Origin: Microvirga rosea
GTDB taxonomy: Bacteria > Pseudomonadota > Alphaproteobacteria > Rhizobiales > Beijerinckiaceae
Length of the DNA: 41,291 nucleotides
Direction of reading: 5' to 3'
NCBI RefSeq assembly: GCF_020595095.1
Contig: NZ_JAJDOP010000022.1
Coordinates: forward strand, 1 to 41,291
Part shown: positions 8,515 through 15,970 of the stretch, piece by piece
Numbering within the stretch: the first letter of the stretch is position 1
Layout of the letters: every line of letters begins with the position of its first letter
Translations under genes and position numbers: made by a program
The notes under the pieces: model-generated
What the model saw: the letters and a program-made list of their open reading frames with translations, nothing else
Databases searched by the model: none
Told to the model about the DNA's origin: nothing

Positions 8515-8595
8515 CTACTTCGCGAAAACGACGAATGACCCGGCCGTCGAAACGACCGGGAGGCGAAGTCGCAGAGTATGGGCGAATGCATTCAT
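8515..8595 (-). CDS. Putative leader peptide upstream of the LeuRS-like gene
   Basis: A 26-codon frame (MNAFAHTLRLRLPVVSTAGSF, then VVFAK) ends 50 bases before the LeuRS-like start. Three Leu codons alternate with Arg (LRLRL), and the following bases form a strong hairpin (CCCGGTCG, loop TTTCGA, CGGCCGGG). The predicted promoter would start transcription at or next to this ATG, giving a leaderless message like trpL of Sinorhizobium. This suggests attenuation by leucine or charged tRNA-Leu, but the peptide is short and the Leu run modest, so it may be chance. Confidence 0.4.
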   Translation of the reverse strand: MNAFAHTLRLRLPVVSTAGSFVVFAK

Positions 8596-8601
8596 GGCTT
8601 T

Positions 8602-8630
8602 AACGTAACAATGGCTCTTGTACCGGTCAA
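8602..8630 (-). promoter_or_regulatory. Predicted promoter of the leader/LeuRS-like unit
   Basis: Read on the minus strand: TTGACC (8630-8625), a 17-base spacer, then TACGTT (8607-8602). This is a good housekeeping-sigma match for an alphaproteobacterium. The predicted start of transcription, about 7 bases downstream, falls on the leader-peptide ATG at 8595. Confidence 0.5.
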
Positions 8631-8853
8631 GGTGCGGCCTGGGCAAACCCATTGGGAAGTATCCATCGTGCCGGACTGAGGGTTCAGTGCTGGGCCAGGG
8701 AATGTCTTTGCTGGACCACAAGTTGACTTCTATCAGAGGGGAGGAGATCTCTTGAATTCGCGGATCGTGGGTGAAGCTCTTGCGGCAAATGTGCTCATTC
8801 TGTTTCATGAGAAGCACGGACATTTTCAGCTGCGGCTTTCCCCGGATCTATGA

Positions 8854-9080
8854 ATGCCCGGCACCCGGGGCATCAAGGCCGAACCGGTCGAGGGCGAGCA
8901 TCGGCCCTACAGCTTTCTGACCTGCGAGCCGAATGCCGAGGTGAAGCCGATCCATCCCAAGGCCATGCCGGTCATCCTCACGACAGCGGAAGAATACGAC
9001 ACAGGGCTCAATGCACCGATGGAGGAAGCGCTGAACCTCCAGCGACCATTGCCGGAAGGTGCCCCCGAGCTTCGGGTTAA
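8854..9080 (+). pseudogene. SRAP (HMCES/YedK-like) protein fragment
   Basis: This stretch encodes the C-terminal part of an SOS-response-associated peptidase (SRAP) protein: KAEPVEGEHRPYSFLTCEPN, AEVKPIHPKAMPVILTTAEEY and APMEEALNLQRPLPEGA, which are highly characteristic. The intact family (about 220-250 residues) begins with a catalytic Cys2 that crosslinks abasic sites in single-stranded DNA. Here the N-terminal two thirds, including that Cys, are missing, and after PEGAPELRVKF the reading frame continues into unrelated sequence. It is therefore a remnant, not a working gene. The next recognisable sequence is also a broken gene. Confidence 0.75.
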
Positions 9081-9248
9081 ATTTCGGAGAGGGCTGTTTA
9101 TAGAACCGGATAGTGTGTTGTTTCAGCATATTCGGAAAATTTCACAGCGACCAGATTGAGTGGGCAGCAAACAGGCACTCTAACTGGCTTTCCGGTCGGG
9201 CCCGGCTCAGGCATGAATACTTACAGAAGCTCTAGTGTGAGGCGGGGC

Positions 9249-9803
9249 ATGACGACCGCGGTTCCGCCTATCACGACTCCACGGCTGATCCTATGCCTCC
9301 TAGAGATTGCCGACGCGACGGCCGTGCAGCAGCGCTTTCCTCATTGGGAGATTGTGCGCTTCCTCCCAAGGAGGGTCCTTGGCCGTACCCGCCGGATGGT
9401 GCCCTGACATTCATTCGAGATCATGCGCTCCCAGCCATGGAAAACGAAACAGGGTGGCGCTGGTCGATCAGGCCAAAGGCTGAGCCGGAGCAGCTTATTG
9501 GCGTGATTAGCCTCATGGATAAACCAGGCAACAACCGCGGGTTCTGGATCAATCCCCGACTGGCAAGGGCAAGGCTTGATGTCAGAGGCCAGCTCCGCGG
9601 TCACAGACTTCTGGTTCGAGACGTTAGGGCGGCCTGTCCTTCAGGTGCCAAAAGCTATTGCAAACGAGCGCTCTCGTCGCATCTCCGAGCGCCAGGCAAT
9701 GCGGATCATAGAGAGGTGCGAACGAGACTAGGTGTCGGGCCGCTTTCTTGCGGAAGTATGGGAGATTACTCGTGACGAGTGGCGAAATCGCCGCGATAGA
9801 AGT
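9249..9803 (+). pseudogene. GNAT acetyltransferase, broken by two frameshifts and a stop
   Basis: Three frames together give one RimJ-like GNAT N-acetyltransferase. From ATG 9249: TTPRLILCLLEIADATAVQQ and FPHWEIVRFL. Then, after a shift near 9365: GPWPYPPDGALTFIRDHALP, IRPKAEPEQLIGVISLMDKP and GNNRGFWINP. After a second shift near 9560-9580: GLMSEASSAVTDFWFETLGR and RRISERQAMRI, an in-frame TAG near 9729 (where Tyr is expected), and SGRFLAEVWEITRDEWRNR. Apart from these lesions the sequence is well preserved, so inactivation seems recent. The family acetylates protein N-termini or small molecules; no activity is expected here. Confidence 0.75.
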
Positions 9804-10149
9804 CGCCTGATCGAGACCATTTCTGCTCATTTCTATCCAAAATGGGATCTTGCGCTGGTTCACTTTCCTCCGGCAGGCCAGAAATCATTCGAAGGCATCG
9901 GCCAACCAATAGAACATCTTAGTGAGGACACGAGCAGCCAAAAGTTCATCGCCGTCACACGTTACTTGACCCTACCTCTATCCTTTATCATATTCCCGGT
10001 CATGAAAGTCGCTCCGAGTACCATCTAGATCCGGCTTCCGCACTCCGCTGCGTGAGGCCCGAGCGTGGGTAACATAATGCTACCCACCGTCATCCGCTTG
10101 CTCAAAGCGGATCGCCGCTGCGTGCGCAGCTCAGGACATTGGTACTTTT
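9804..10149. other. Intergenic region upstream of catB
   Basis: About 345 bases without a recognisable gene. A possible promoter is TTGACC at about 9967 with CATATT 17 bases later. A 7-bp inverted repeat (GTGGGTA at 10065-10071, TACCCAC at 10081-10087) lies 63 bases before the catB start and could be an operator or a weak terminator. None of this is proven. Confidence 0.3.
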
Positions 10150-10785
10150 ATGACAAACTACTTTGAAAGTCCCTTCAGGGGCATCACCCTCGATAAGCAA
10201 GTCACCAACCCAAACCTTATCGTCGGGCGCTACAGTTACTATTCCGGCTACTATCACGGACATAGTTTCGAAGACTGCGCTCGCTTTCTCCTCCCGGATG
10301 AAGGCGCGGACAGGCTCATTATCGGTAGCTTCTGTTCGATTGGATCAGGTGCTGCCTTCATCATGGCGGGCAACCAAGGTCACCGGCACGACTGGATTAG
10401 CACCTTCCCGTTCTTCTGGATGCCCGAGGTACCGGCCTTCATCGGTGCCAGTAACGGCTATCTGGCATCGGGAGATACGGTCATCGGGAATGATGTCTGG
10501 ATCGGCTCCGAAGCGATCGTCATGCCCGGCGTGAAGGTAGGTGACGGTGCAATCATTGGAACTCGGGCCTTAGTGACGCGAGATGTGGAACCTTACACCA
10601 TCATTGGCGGCAACCCTGCTAAGCCAATCCGGAAGCGTTTGGATGAAGCTTCCATAGACAAACTGCTCGAGATGAAATGGTGGAACTGGCCCGATGACGA
10701 GTTGCAGAAAGTGATGCCAATTCTGACAAGTGGCGACGTTGAAGCTCTTCATAGCCATTGGCGAAAGGCCGCCAAGGAGAGCTGA
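10150..10785 (+). CDS. catB: Type B chloramphenicol O-acetyltransferase (xenobiotic acetyltransferase)
   Basis: 211 residues, the normal CatB length (about 210). The opening MTNYFESPF, VGRYSYYSGYYHGHSFEDCA, LIIGSFCSIGSGAAFIMAGN and QGHRHDWISTFPFF, including the catalytic His region, are nearly textbook CatB. Hexapeptide repeats follow (GDTVIGNDVWIGSEAIVMPG, VKVGDGAIIGTRALVTRDV), then PYTIIGGNPAKPIRKR and a WWNWP motif. The enzyme is a left-handed beta-helix trimer that moves an acetyl group from acetyl-CoA to chloramphenicol; chromosomal versions may have other natural substrates. It stands alone among pseudogenes, with no integron attC site or intact IS, and a terminator follows. It is probably an ancestral or captured chromosomal gene. 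Confidence 0.93.
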   Translation: MTNYFESPFRGITLDKQVTNPNLIVGRYSYYSGYYHGHSFEDCARFLLPDEGADRLIIGSFCSIGSGAAFIMAGNQGHRHDWISTFPFFWMPEVPAFIGASNGYLASGDTVIGNDVWIGSEAIVMPGVKVGDGAIIGTRALVTRDVEPYTIIGGNPAKPIRKRLDEASIDKLLEMKWWNWPDDELQKVMPILTSGDVEALHSHWRKAAKES

Positions 10786-10804
10786 CAGGACATCATCTGC
10801 TTCT

Positions 10805-10832
10805 GCCCGTCCGCGTCCAATAGCGGGCGGGC
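10805..10832 (+). terminator. Probable terminator after catB
   Basis: GCCCGTCCGC, an 8-base loop, then GCGGGCGGGC gives a 10-bp stem with one G-T pair, 20 bases after the catB stop. The downstream T-run is weak (AACTGTTTACC). Confidence 0.5.
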
Positions 10833-10981
10833 AACTGTTTACCTTCGATCAGGGTTCTTTATATCGGCTTGTCACGACGGAAGCACTGAATGTCACCGAA
10901 TTTGGGTGAGCTAGGATGGTAAACTCGCTCACATTGCTTAGTACAGCCTAGAATGCTGGTAGCACTATTGGTTCTTCCTCA

Positions 10982-11452
10982 ATGGTAGTCACAATGAATG
11001 ATGATCCAATCACCATTCGCGCAGCCGGTGTGGTCGACGCAGAGGCAATCGGCCAGGTTGTGCTGAGCGCACTCCGGTCCAGCAATGCCAAGGACTACAC
11101 GCCCGAGATCATCGCGCGGGTAGCAGAGAGCTTTTCCCCTGCTGGCATGGCCACCCTCATGGCGCGGTGTGAGGTTCTTGTGGCCGTCGAGGGACCCAGG
11201 ATTGTCGGGACAGCCAGCTTGGACGGCAAGGTTGTGCGAACCGTGTTCGTGGCACCTGATTGTCAGGGCAAAGGGGTCGGGGCGGCGCTGATGCGGGAGC
11301 TCGACCGTCTAGCTCGTGCAAAAGGCAACACCACGTTGGCGGTTCCGTCCTCCGTGACGGCCGAAGGCTTCTATGCCAAGTTGGGCTTCAAGGCCGTTCG
11401 TGACAGCTATCATGGGGACGAGAGAACCATCATCATGGAGCGCTCGCTTTAG
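10982..11452 (+). CDS. GNAT-family N-acetyltransferase
   Basis: 156 residues, a standard single GNAT domain. It opens with ITIRAAGVVDAEAIGQVV, has the acetyl-CoA-binding motif A VRTVFVAPDCQGKGVGAAL (Q/R-x-x-G-x-G/A as QGKGVG), and then a VPSSVTAEGFYAKLGFK motif typical of the C-terminal strand and helix. It is probably a cytoplasmic small-molecule acetyltransferase of unknown substrate. Two starts are possible: 10982 and, 12 bases later, 10994 (MNDDPITIR); neither has a clear ribosome site, and the later one gives a more typical N-terminus. It converges with the NUDIX gene, 19 bases away. Confidence 0.82.
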   Translation: MVVTMNDDPITIRAAGVVDAEAIGQVVLSALRSSNAKDYTPEIIARVAESFSPAGMATLMARCEVLVAVEGPRIVGTASLDGKVVRTVFVAPDCQGKGVGAALMRELDRLARAKGNTTLAVPSSVTAEGFYAKLGFKAVRDSYHGDERTIIMERSL

Positions 11453-11471
11453 CAACTTCGGCGAACGGGTC

Positions 11472-11963
11472 TTATGGAATTCCCTTAGATGGGCAAGATG
11501 GACGACCTGTGGGCGCGAGGACCTTGATCCGGCTCAGGATTTCCAGGAGATTGTCTGGCCAGACCGTTTCAGATGTTTGAGCCAGCTCCGCCATCGACCA
11601 CCAACGATGAGCTGCCATGACCTCACGCTCTTCATGCGTCCAGCCCTCACGGGACAGGTCCGTATGCTGAGCCCGAACCACAAAGAAGCGTTCTTCCGCC
11701 ATAACATGCTCCCCATCGGAGAGCTGCAGAACGAACTCTCGGGTCGCTACCTCCGGCCCGATGGTCTCTATGTGGAGGCCGGTCTCTTCCCTGAGTTCAC
11801 GGATGGCCGCCTGTTGAAAGGTTTCCCCCTCTTCGAGGCCACCTCCCGGTGTCGCCCAGTAGGCTTGACCTGCCAGTGGCCCTCGCTGGTGCGAGAAGTG
11901 GAACAACAGCACTCGTCCGGCTGTGTTGAGGACGAGCAATCGGGCTGAGGGACGACGACGCAT
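11472..11963 (-). CDS. NUDIX hydrolase
   Basis: 163 residues from ATG 11963, chosen because GAGGAGCG lies just upstream; an upstream ATG at 12029 lacks a site. The Nudix box GGGLEEGETFQQAAIRELRE followed by ETGL carries all the catalytic glutamates. It is preceded by SARLLVLNTAGRVLLFHFSH and the loop YWATPGG. The enzyme hydrolyses a nucleoside diphosphate linked to another moiety, using Mg2+ or Mn2+; the substrate cannot be named from sequence. WWSMAELAQTSETVWPDNL near the end is typical of the MutT/ADP-ribose-pyrophosphatase-like branch. It is intact, unlike several neighbours. Confidence 0.87.
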   Translation of the reverse strand: MRRRPSARLLVLNTAGRVLLFHFSHQRGPLAGQAYWATPGGGLEEGETFQQAAIRELREETGLHIETIGPEVATREFVLQLSDGEHVMAEERFFVVRAQHTDLSREGWTHEEREVMAAHRWWSMAELAQTSETVWPDNLLEILSRIKVLAPTGRPSCPSKGIP

Positions 11964-12267
11964 GGAACGCTCCTCAAAAGTGTCAGAAGACAGTCTAAGG
12001 AAACTTAAGCCGTTAGCGTCAATAGGCAAATTACGTAAGTAAGGTCTCCGAATCAGCCGGTAAATCCATAAATACTCTCCATGCGAATGCTAATGGAAAC
12101 AAAGCTGTTGAATCACCAAACTCTGCTCTCCCGAATCTATTGCTTCAGAACCGGAAGTGACCCAGTGTAACCGAGTTCGCGTGACTGGTGAGAAAGGTGG
12201 ACTACCATTAGGGAGCGCGAACTCCACAGACGCCGCTCGCCTGGGCACTCTCAAGATTTGCACAGAG

Positions 12268-12901
12268 ATGCCCATGCCTGCTGCCCGACATCAAGATCCT
12301 GGCCCTAACCTCAAGGCCACCCTTGGCCGCCTCGATCATCTGACCAATTGGGAGAGCCGACCGCGCGGAAGCATGCGGGTTAGGCTCGAACCCATGCTCG
12401 ATTTGCTTAAGCGCCTCGGCAACCCTCATCACGCCTTTCGATCCGTGCATGTGTCCGGAACGAAAGGGAAGGGCTCAGTTTGCGCTTTGGTTGACGCCGG
12501 ACTGCGACGCGCCGGGTGGCGCGTTGGCCGATACACCTCACCCCACGTTGAGCACGTGACGGAGAGGATCTGTCTTCTCGGGAAACCTGTCCGTGAGGAC
12601 GTGCTTGCGGCTGCCCTCGCCAAAGTGCTCAATGTCTATGAGGAGGCTAAAGCGCTCACATCGCCCGCACGGGATGCGACTTGGTTCGACATCCTGACTG
12701 CTGCGGCCTTTGTGGTCTTCAAAGACGCGGATGTTGAGATTGCAGTTGTCGAGGTTGGCCTTGGGGGGCCGGCTCGACTCGACCAATGTGGTGAAGTCAA
12801 CCGTTGCGGTCGCTACCAATGTGGAACTTGAACATGCCGAGATCCTGGGGACTACCCGCGAAGCGATCGCGCAGGAGAAAGGAGGCATGCGGCAGGCGTA
12901 G
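12268..12901 (+). pseudogene. folC-like (dihydrofolate/folylpolyglutamate synthase) remnant
   Basis: The N-terminal half of a FolC/Mur-ligase-type enzyme: the start LKATLGRLDHLTNWESRPRG, the P-loop HVSGTKGKGSVCALVDAGLR, YTSPHVEHVTERICLLGKPV, and DILTAAAFVVFKDADVEIAV. After VVEVGLGG the frame is lost at a run of six G (about 12763-12768). In the +1 frame it continues RLDSTNVVKSTVAVATNVEL, EHAEILGTTREAIAQEKGG and stops. One G too many restores the usual GLGGRLDSTN motif. The gene then ends abruptly, missing the second half. Intact enzymes (about 420-440 residues) add glutamate to folates. This copy is dead, and a functional folC is presumably elsewhere. Confidence 0.8.
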
Positions 12902-12911
12902 ACCTGCCGCA
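12888..12911. repeat. Perfect inverted repeat at the folC break
   Basis: TGCGGCAGG, a 6-base spacer (CGTAGA), then CCTGCCGCA. It sits exactly where the folC similarity ends. CCTGCCGCAGATC (12903-12915) recurs at 13144-13156 in the same orientation. These repeats may mark the end of an inserted element or a deletion scar. Confidence 0.5.
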
Positions 12912-12915
12912 GATC

Positions 12916-13421
12916 CGGGATGGTATTTTCTGGGATTCCTGGAAGGTCGGACAGCCCCACGGTTAATGAGAAAGTCTTGTGGGTGGCGGAAGGGAAGTTC
13001 ACCCCGTTAGAAAGGAAGAACTATCCGTGCCGCCACAACTGTGGTGGGAAGCGAAGTTCCGTCGGTGGATCCTCTAAGCTATTGAGATCGATCGTGGGCC
13101 AATAGGTGCGTTCGGACTGAGTTGCTGCAATGCCAGGTGAAGCCCTGCCGCAGATCAGAGTTGGTAAGCGAGCGCTCAATCGAGAGCAGCGTCCGAATGG
13201 CAACGAACAGCGGACATTCAGATGGTCATGTTCTTCATCTCCGTTCGACCCGATGCAGAGATACGCCGCGCAAGAAATCCGTCAACTCCACGGCGCACAG
13301 CCTGATGAAGTTGCCTTCTCATCTGCGTTCTCGTCCTTCGTTTGAGCGCATCTTGTCACAAATGCCGCTATGCGGGCGGAGGACAGGAGGAACGCGGCAC
13401 TAACGCCAGTCGCATTGCCCG
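12916..13421. other. Degraded intergenic stretch
   Basis: About 500 bases between the folC remnant and the AraC gene. Short frames occur (for example 13122-13403) but show no recognisable family and no persuasive ribosome sites. It is probably decayed sequence. Confidence 0.4.
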
Positions 13422-14315
13422 TCAGTAACTCCGCGCAAAGGCGCCAGGCGTTACCCCCACATACCGGGTGAATGCCACGTTGAAGGCGCTGGCCGAGGCA
13501 TAGCCGACCCGCGCGGCAATCTCGATAAGCGGCGCCTTTTGGCGAAGTAGCATGTCCTTAGCGAGTGCCATGCGCCAGCTCGTCACATATTCCATGGGCG
13601 GCACGCCCACCTCGCGCCGAAAGCGGTCGAAAAAGGCCGAGCGTGACATCGCGGCCGCTTCAGCCAGCTCCTCGACAGAAATTTCACCGGCTGGGTTCTG
13701 ATGGATGCGTCGCAGGGCAGGAGCCAGTCGGATGTCGGCAAGACCGCGTAATAATCCGGGAGATGCCATCGCACTACCCGCGCTGCGCAGTGCGTCAATG
13801 AACAGCACCTCTAGTAACCGGGTCAGGATCATGTCTCGCGCCACCAGCAGACCGACTGTCTCAGCATGGATCATGCGCACAAGTTCCGCGAGCCTGCTCA
13901 TATTCTGAACATGAACGATGTCCGGCAGCAGCGAACTCAGCAGCCGCTCGTCATTCGCCCCGAAGGCACAATGACCCACCATGGCTTTCACCTCGACCAC
14001 CGCCCGCGGATCGCCCAGGCGGAAGACACCGGGGCTCATCTCCAGCCGTTGCGGCAGCGTACCTCGCGGCGGTTGCTGAAGGCTGCTCATGGTAAAGGCA
14101 TGGATTTGCGGGACCAGAACAAAATCCCCGGCTGCGAGCCTGATTGGCGATCGGTCGCCGATCGTGAGCAGACAATGTCCCTCTACAATCGCACAATAGA
14201 AAGGGCTTCCGAGCTCCCTACGCTCCACGAGCCAAGTACCGCCCGCCATCACCAGCTTGGCAATCGACGGGATGGGCTTGAGAAGCGAGACGATTTCGGC
14301 CAGCGGATCCGACAT
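13422..14315 (-). CDS. AraC-family transcriptional regulator
   Basis: 297 residues from ATG 14315 (MSDPLAEIVSLLKP). The frame stays open upstream but that part overlaps the divergent gene's promoter. Residues 1-180 form an AraC N-terminal cupin of the 'cupin_6' type (GSPFYCAIVEGHCLLTIGDR, RLAAGDFVLVPQIHAF). The last 100 residues carry two helix-turn-helix motifs: ISVEELAEAAAMSRSAFFDR FRREVG and IEIAARVGYASASAFNVAFT RYVGVTPGAF. It is divergent from the alpha/beta hydrolase gene, with 91 bases between starts, so it very likely regulates it. The effector is unknown. Confidence 0.88.
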   Translation of the reverse strand: MSDPLAEIVSLLKPIPSIAKLVMAGGTWLVERRELGSPFYCAIVEGHCLLTIGDRSPIRLAAGDFVLVPQIHAFTMSSLQQPPRGTLPQRLEMSPGVFRLGDPRAVVEVKAMVGHCAFGANDERLLSSLLPDIVHVQNMSRLAELVRMIHAETVGLLVARDMILTRLLEVLFIDALRSAGSAMASPGLLRGLADIRLAPALRRIHQNPAGEISVEELAEAAAMSRSAFFDRFRREVGVPPMEYVTSWRMALAKDMLLRQKAPLIEIAARVGYASASAFNVAFTRYVGVTPGAFARSY

Positions 14316-14406
14316 CTTTGGACGCTCGCTAAATAAACATGGATGATTGAATATAGATCGTCCGATCGATCGCGTCCATCTTGATGCTCTTTGCAGGAGC
14401 CTACCA

Positions 14407-15360
14407 ATGACAACTAATAACCTGATCGATATCGCACTCCATATCCCGACCCCGGGCGCCGCTCTCACTGTCGCCTACTCGCCGATCCGCCTCGATCTTG
14501 CTGGGCGGCAGCCTTTGGAATTGCGTCTGACCGCCCCAGCGAGCGGTCACAAACTGCCTATCGTTATCCTATCGCATGGCTATGGGCCTTCAAATTATCT
14601 TCCGTCCAAGGACGGTTACGCGCCATTGGCGCAGTTCTGGGCGGAGCGCGGTTTCGCCGTCATTCAGCCGACGCATGCGAGTTCCCGGGTCGGCGGACTT
14701 CCGGCCGAAACAGAAGGAGCCCCGTTCTTCTGGCGCGAGCGTGTCGAGGAGGTGAGGGCAATCCTCGATCGGCTGATTGAGGTCGAAGAGCAAGCGCCGG
14801 CCGTGGCGGGTCGGTTGGATCATGGAAGCATCGCCGCAGTGGGGCATTCCTTGGGGGGCCACACCGTCAGCCTGCTCTTGGGCGCGCGTCTCCATGGCGA
14901 GGTATTTGGCGACTCCCGTATCTCGGCCGGCATCCTGCTCACGGCGCCAGGCCGGGGCGGAAAGGATCTGACGGAAGAGAATGAGGCACGCTTTCCATTC
15001 TTCGATCTCGATTTCGCTCACCTGGCGACGCCAAGCCTTGTCGTATGTGGGGCAGACGACAATCCACGTTTCACGCCGCGTGGTCCTGAGTGGCATGCCG
15101 ATGCTTATCACGATGGGCCGGGGGCACGAGCGCTGCTCACCCTTCATGGCGTTGGCCACGGCTTGGGTGGCATCGCCGGACTCGATGCCAAGGAGACAGA
15201 GGTGGAGGTGCCGGATGGACTTGAGGCAACGAAGCGGATGACCCTGGCTTGGTTGAGGACCGCGCTAGGTTACGATGCTGCGGCCTGGGCTTCCGCTTGC
15301 GCAGCACTAGCCGGCCCAGCGAGCACCCTTGGACAAGTCGAAGAAAAGTCCTCCGGGTGA
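14407..15360 (+). CDS. Alpha/beta hydrolase (chlorophyllase/dienelactone-hydrolase-like)
   Basis: 317 residues from ATG 14407, which has CAGGAG upstream; an earlier ATG at 14347 has no site. No signal peptide, so probably cytoplasmic. Features: LPIVILSHGYGPSNYLPS (oxyanion region), AERGFAVIQPTH, the nucleophile elbow AVGHSLGGHTVSLLLG with Ser near residue 155, the acid in PSLVVCGADDNPR, and the base His in LHGVGHGLGG. Related proteins hydrolyse lactones or esters. The divergent AraC regulator points to an inducible catabolic or detoxification activity. Substrate unknown. It is distinct in sequence from the secreted hydrolase at 1785. Confidence 0.85.
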   Translation: MTTNNLIDIALHIPTPGAALTVAYSPIRLDLAGRQPLELRLTAPASGHKLPIVILSHGYGPSNYLPSKDGYAPLAQFWAERGFAVIQPTHASSRVGGLPAETEGAPFFWRERVEEVRAILDRLIEVEEQAPAVAGRLDHGSIAAVGHSLGGHTVSLLLGARLHGEVFGDSRISAGILLTAPGRGGKDLTEENEARFPFFDLDFAHLATPSLVVCGADDNPRFTPRGPEWHADAYHDGPGARALLTLHGVGHGLGGIAGLDAKETEVEVPDGLEATKRMTLAWLRTALGYDAAAWASACAALAGPASTLGQVEEKSSG

Positions 15361-15387
15361 CTTTAATCTGCTGGATGGAAGTAATGG

Positions 15388-15407
15388 CGGCACTGCTTCA
15401 AGTGCCG
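15388..15407 (+). terminator. Possible terminator after the hydrolase
   Basis: CGGCACT, a 6-base loop, AGTGCCG, followed by a pyrimidine-rich tract (TCTGACCTCTTTCC). It lies 28 bases after the stop. The stem is short, so this is tentative. Confidence 0.35.
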
Positions 15408-15970
15408 TCTGACCTCTTTCCATTGGTCAGGTGAGGGAACTCCGCTCTGTGACAAGCCTGACACCGCTCGAGGACGCAAACACGAGCTGCCTCCGGCTTT
15501 CTGCATGTCCGCTATTGGCACGTTTCAGACATAAGCCGAATGTCTGCCCGTGAGACGAAAGGGGACAAACGTTAGTTGTGTTCGCAAAAGAAAGGCCGCC
15601 TGAGTGGCGGCCTCCTTTAGAGTCGGTTGCGGCAAAGAACGCTCAATTGGGCAGAACTTTGCCTCTCATTTCATCATCAACCAAGTCGGCATACTCAGCT
15701 GCGCCCGGTTGTCGATCCGCGCCTCTAGTAATTTGGGCACCTCGCAAACTGCTCCACACCCCACTGTGCAAAGTGGGTGAGTAAGTACTTCGTGTTCTTT
15801 TGAGGCACAAAAGTCGAAACTCAGGTCATCCTTTGCGAGCATTCACAGCCGGGCTCTGTGCCATCAGCGGATTATAGGACTCCTTGCCTACATTGTCCAG
15901 TATGTCACAATATGGAGCAAGAATCACATCCAAATGCGAAGCGCTCAGGACTGAAGGGAAGGGCCTTTTT
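15408..15970. other. Intergenic region upstream of the RTX gene
   Basis: Roughly 560 bases with no convincing gene. It holds a strong hairpin: AGGCCGCC (15593-15600), loop TGAGT, GGCGGCCT (15606-15613). Read leftward, it is followed by TTTCTTTT and looks like an intrinsic terminator, yet no leftward gene is evident, so an unrecognised small RNA or a decayed gene may lie in 15620-15880. The RTX start is preceded by GAAGGGAAGGG. Confidence 0.4.

Noticed and set aside
13122..13403. 93-codon plus-strand frame
   Set aside because: It has no family signature, no good ribosome site and lies in apparently decayed sequence.
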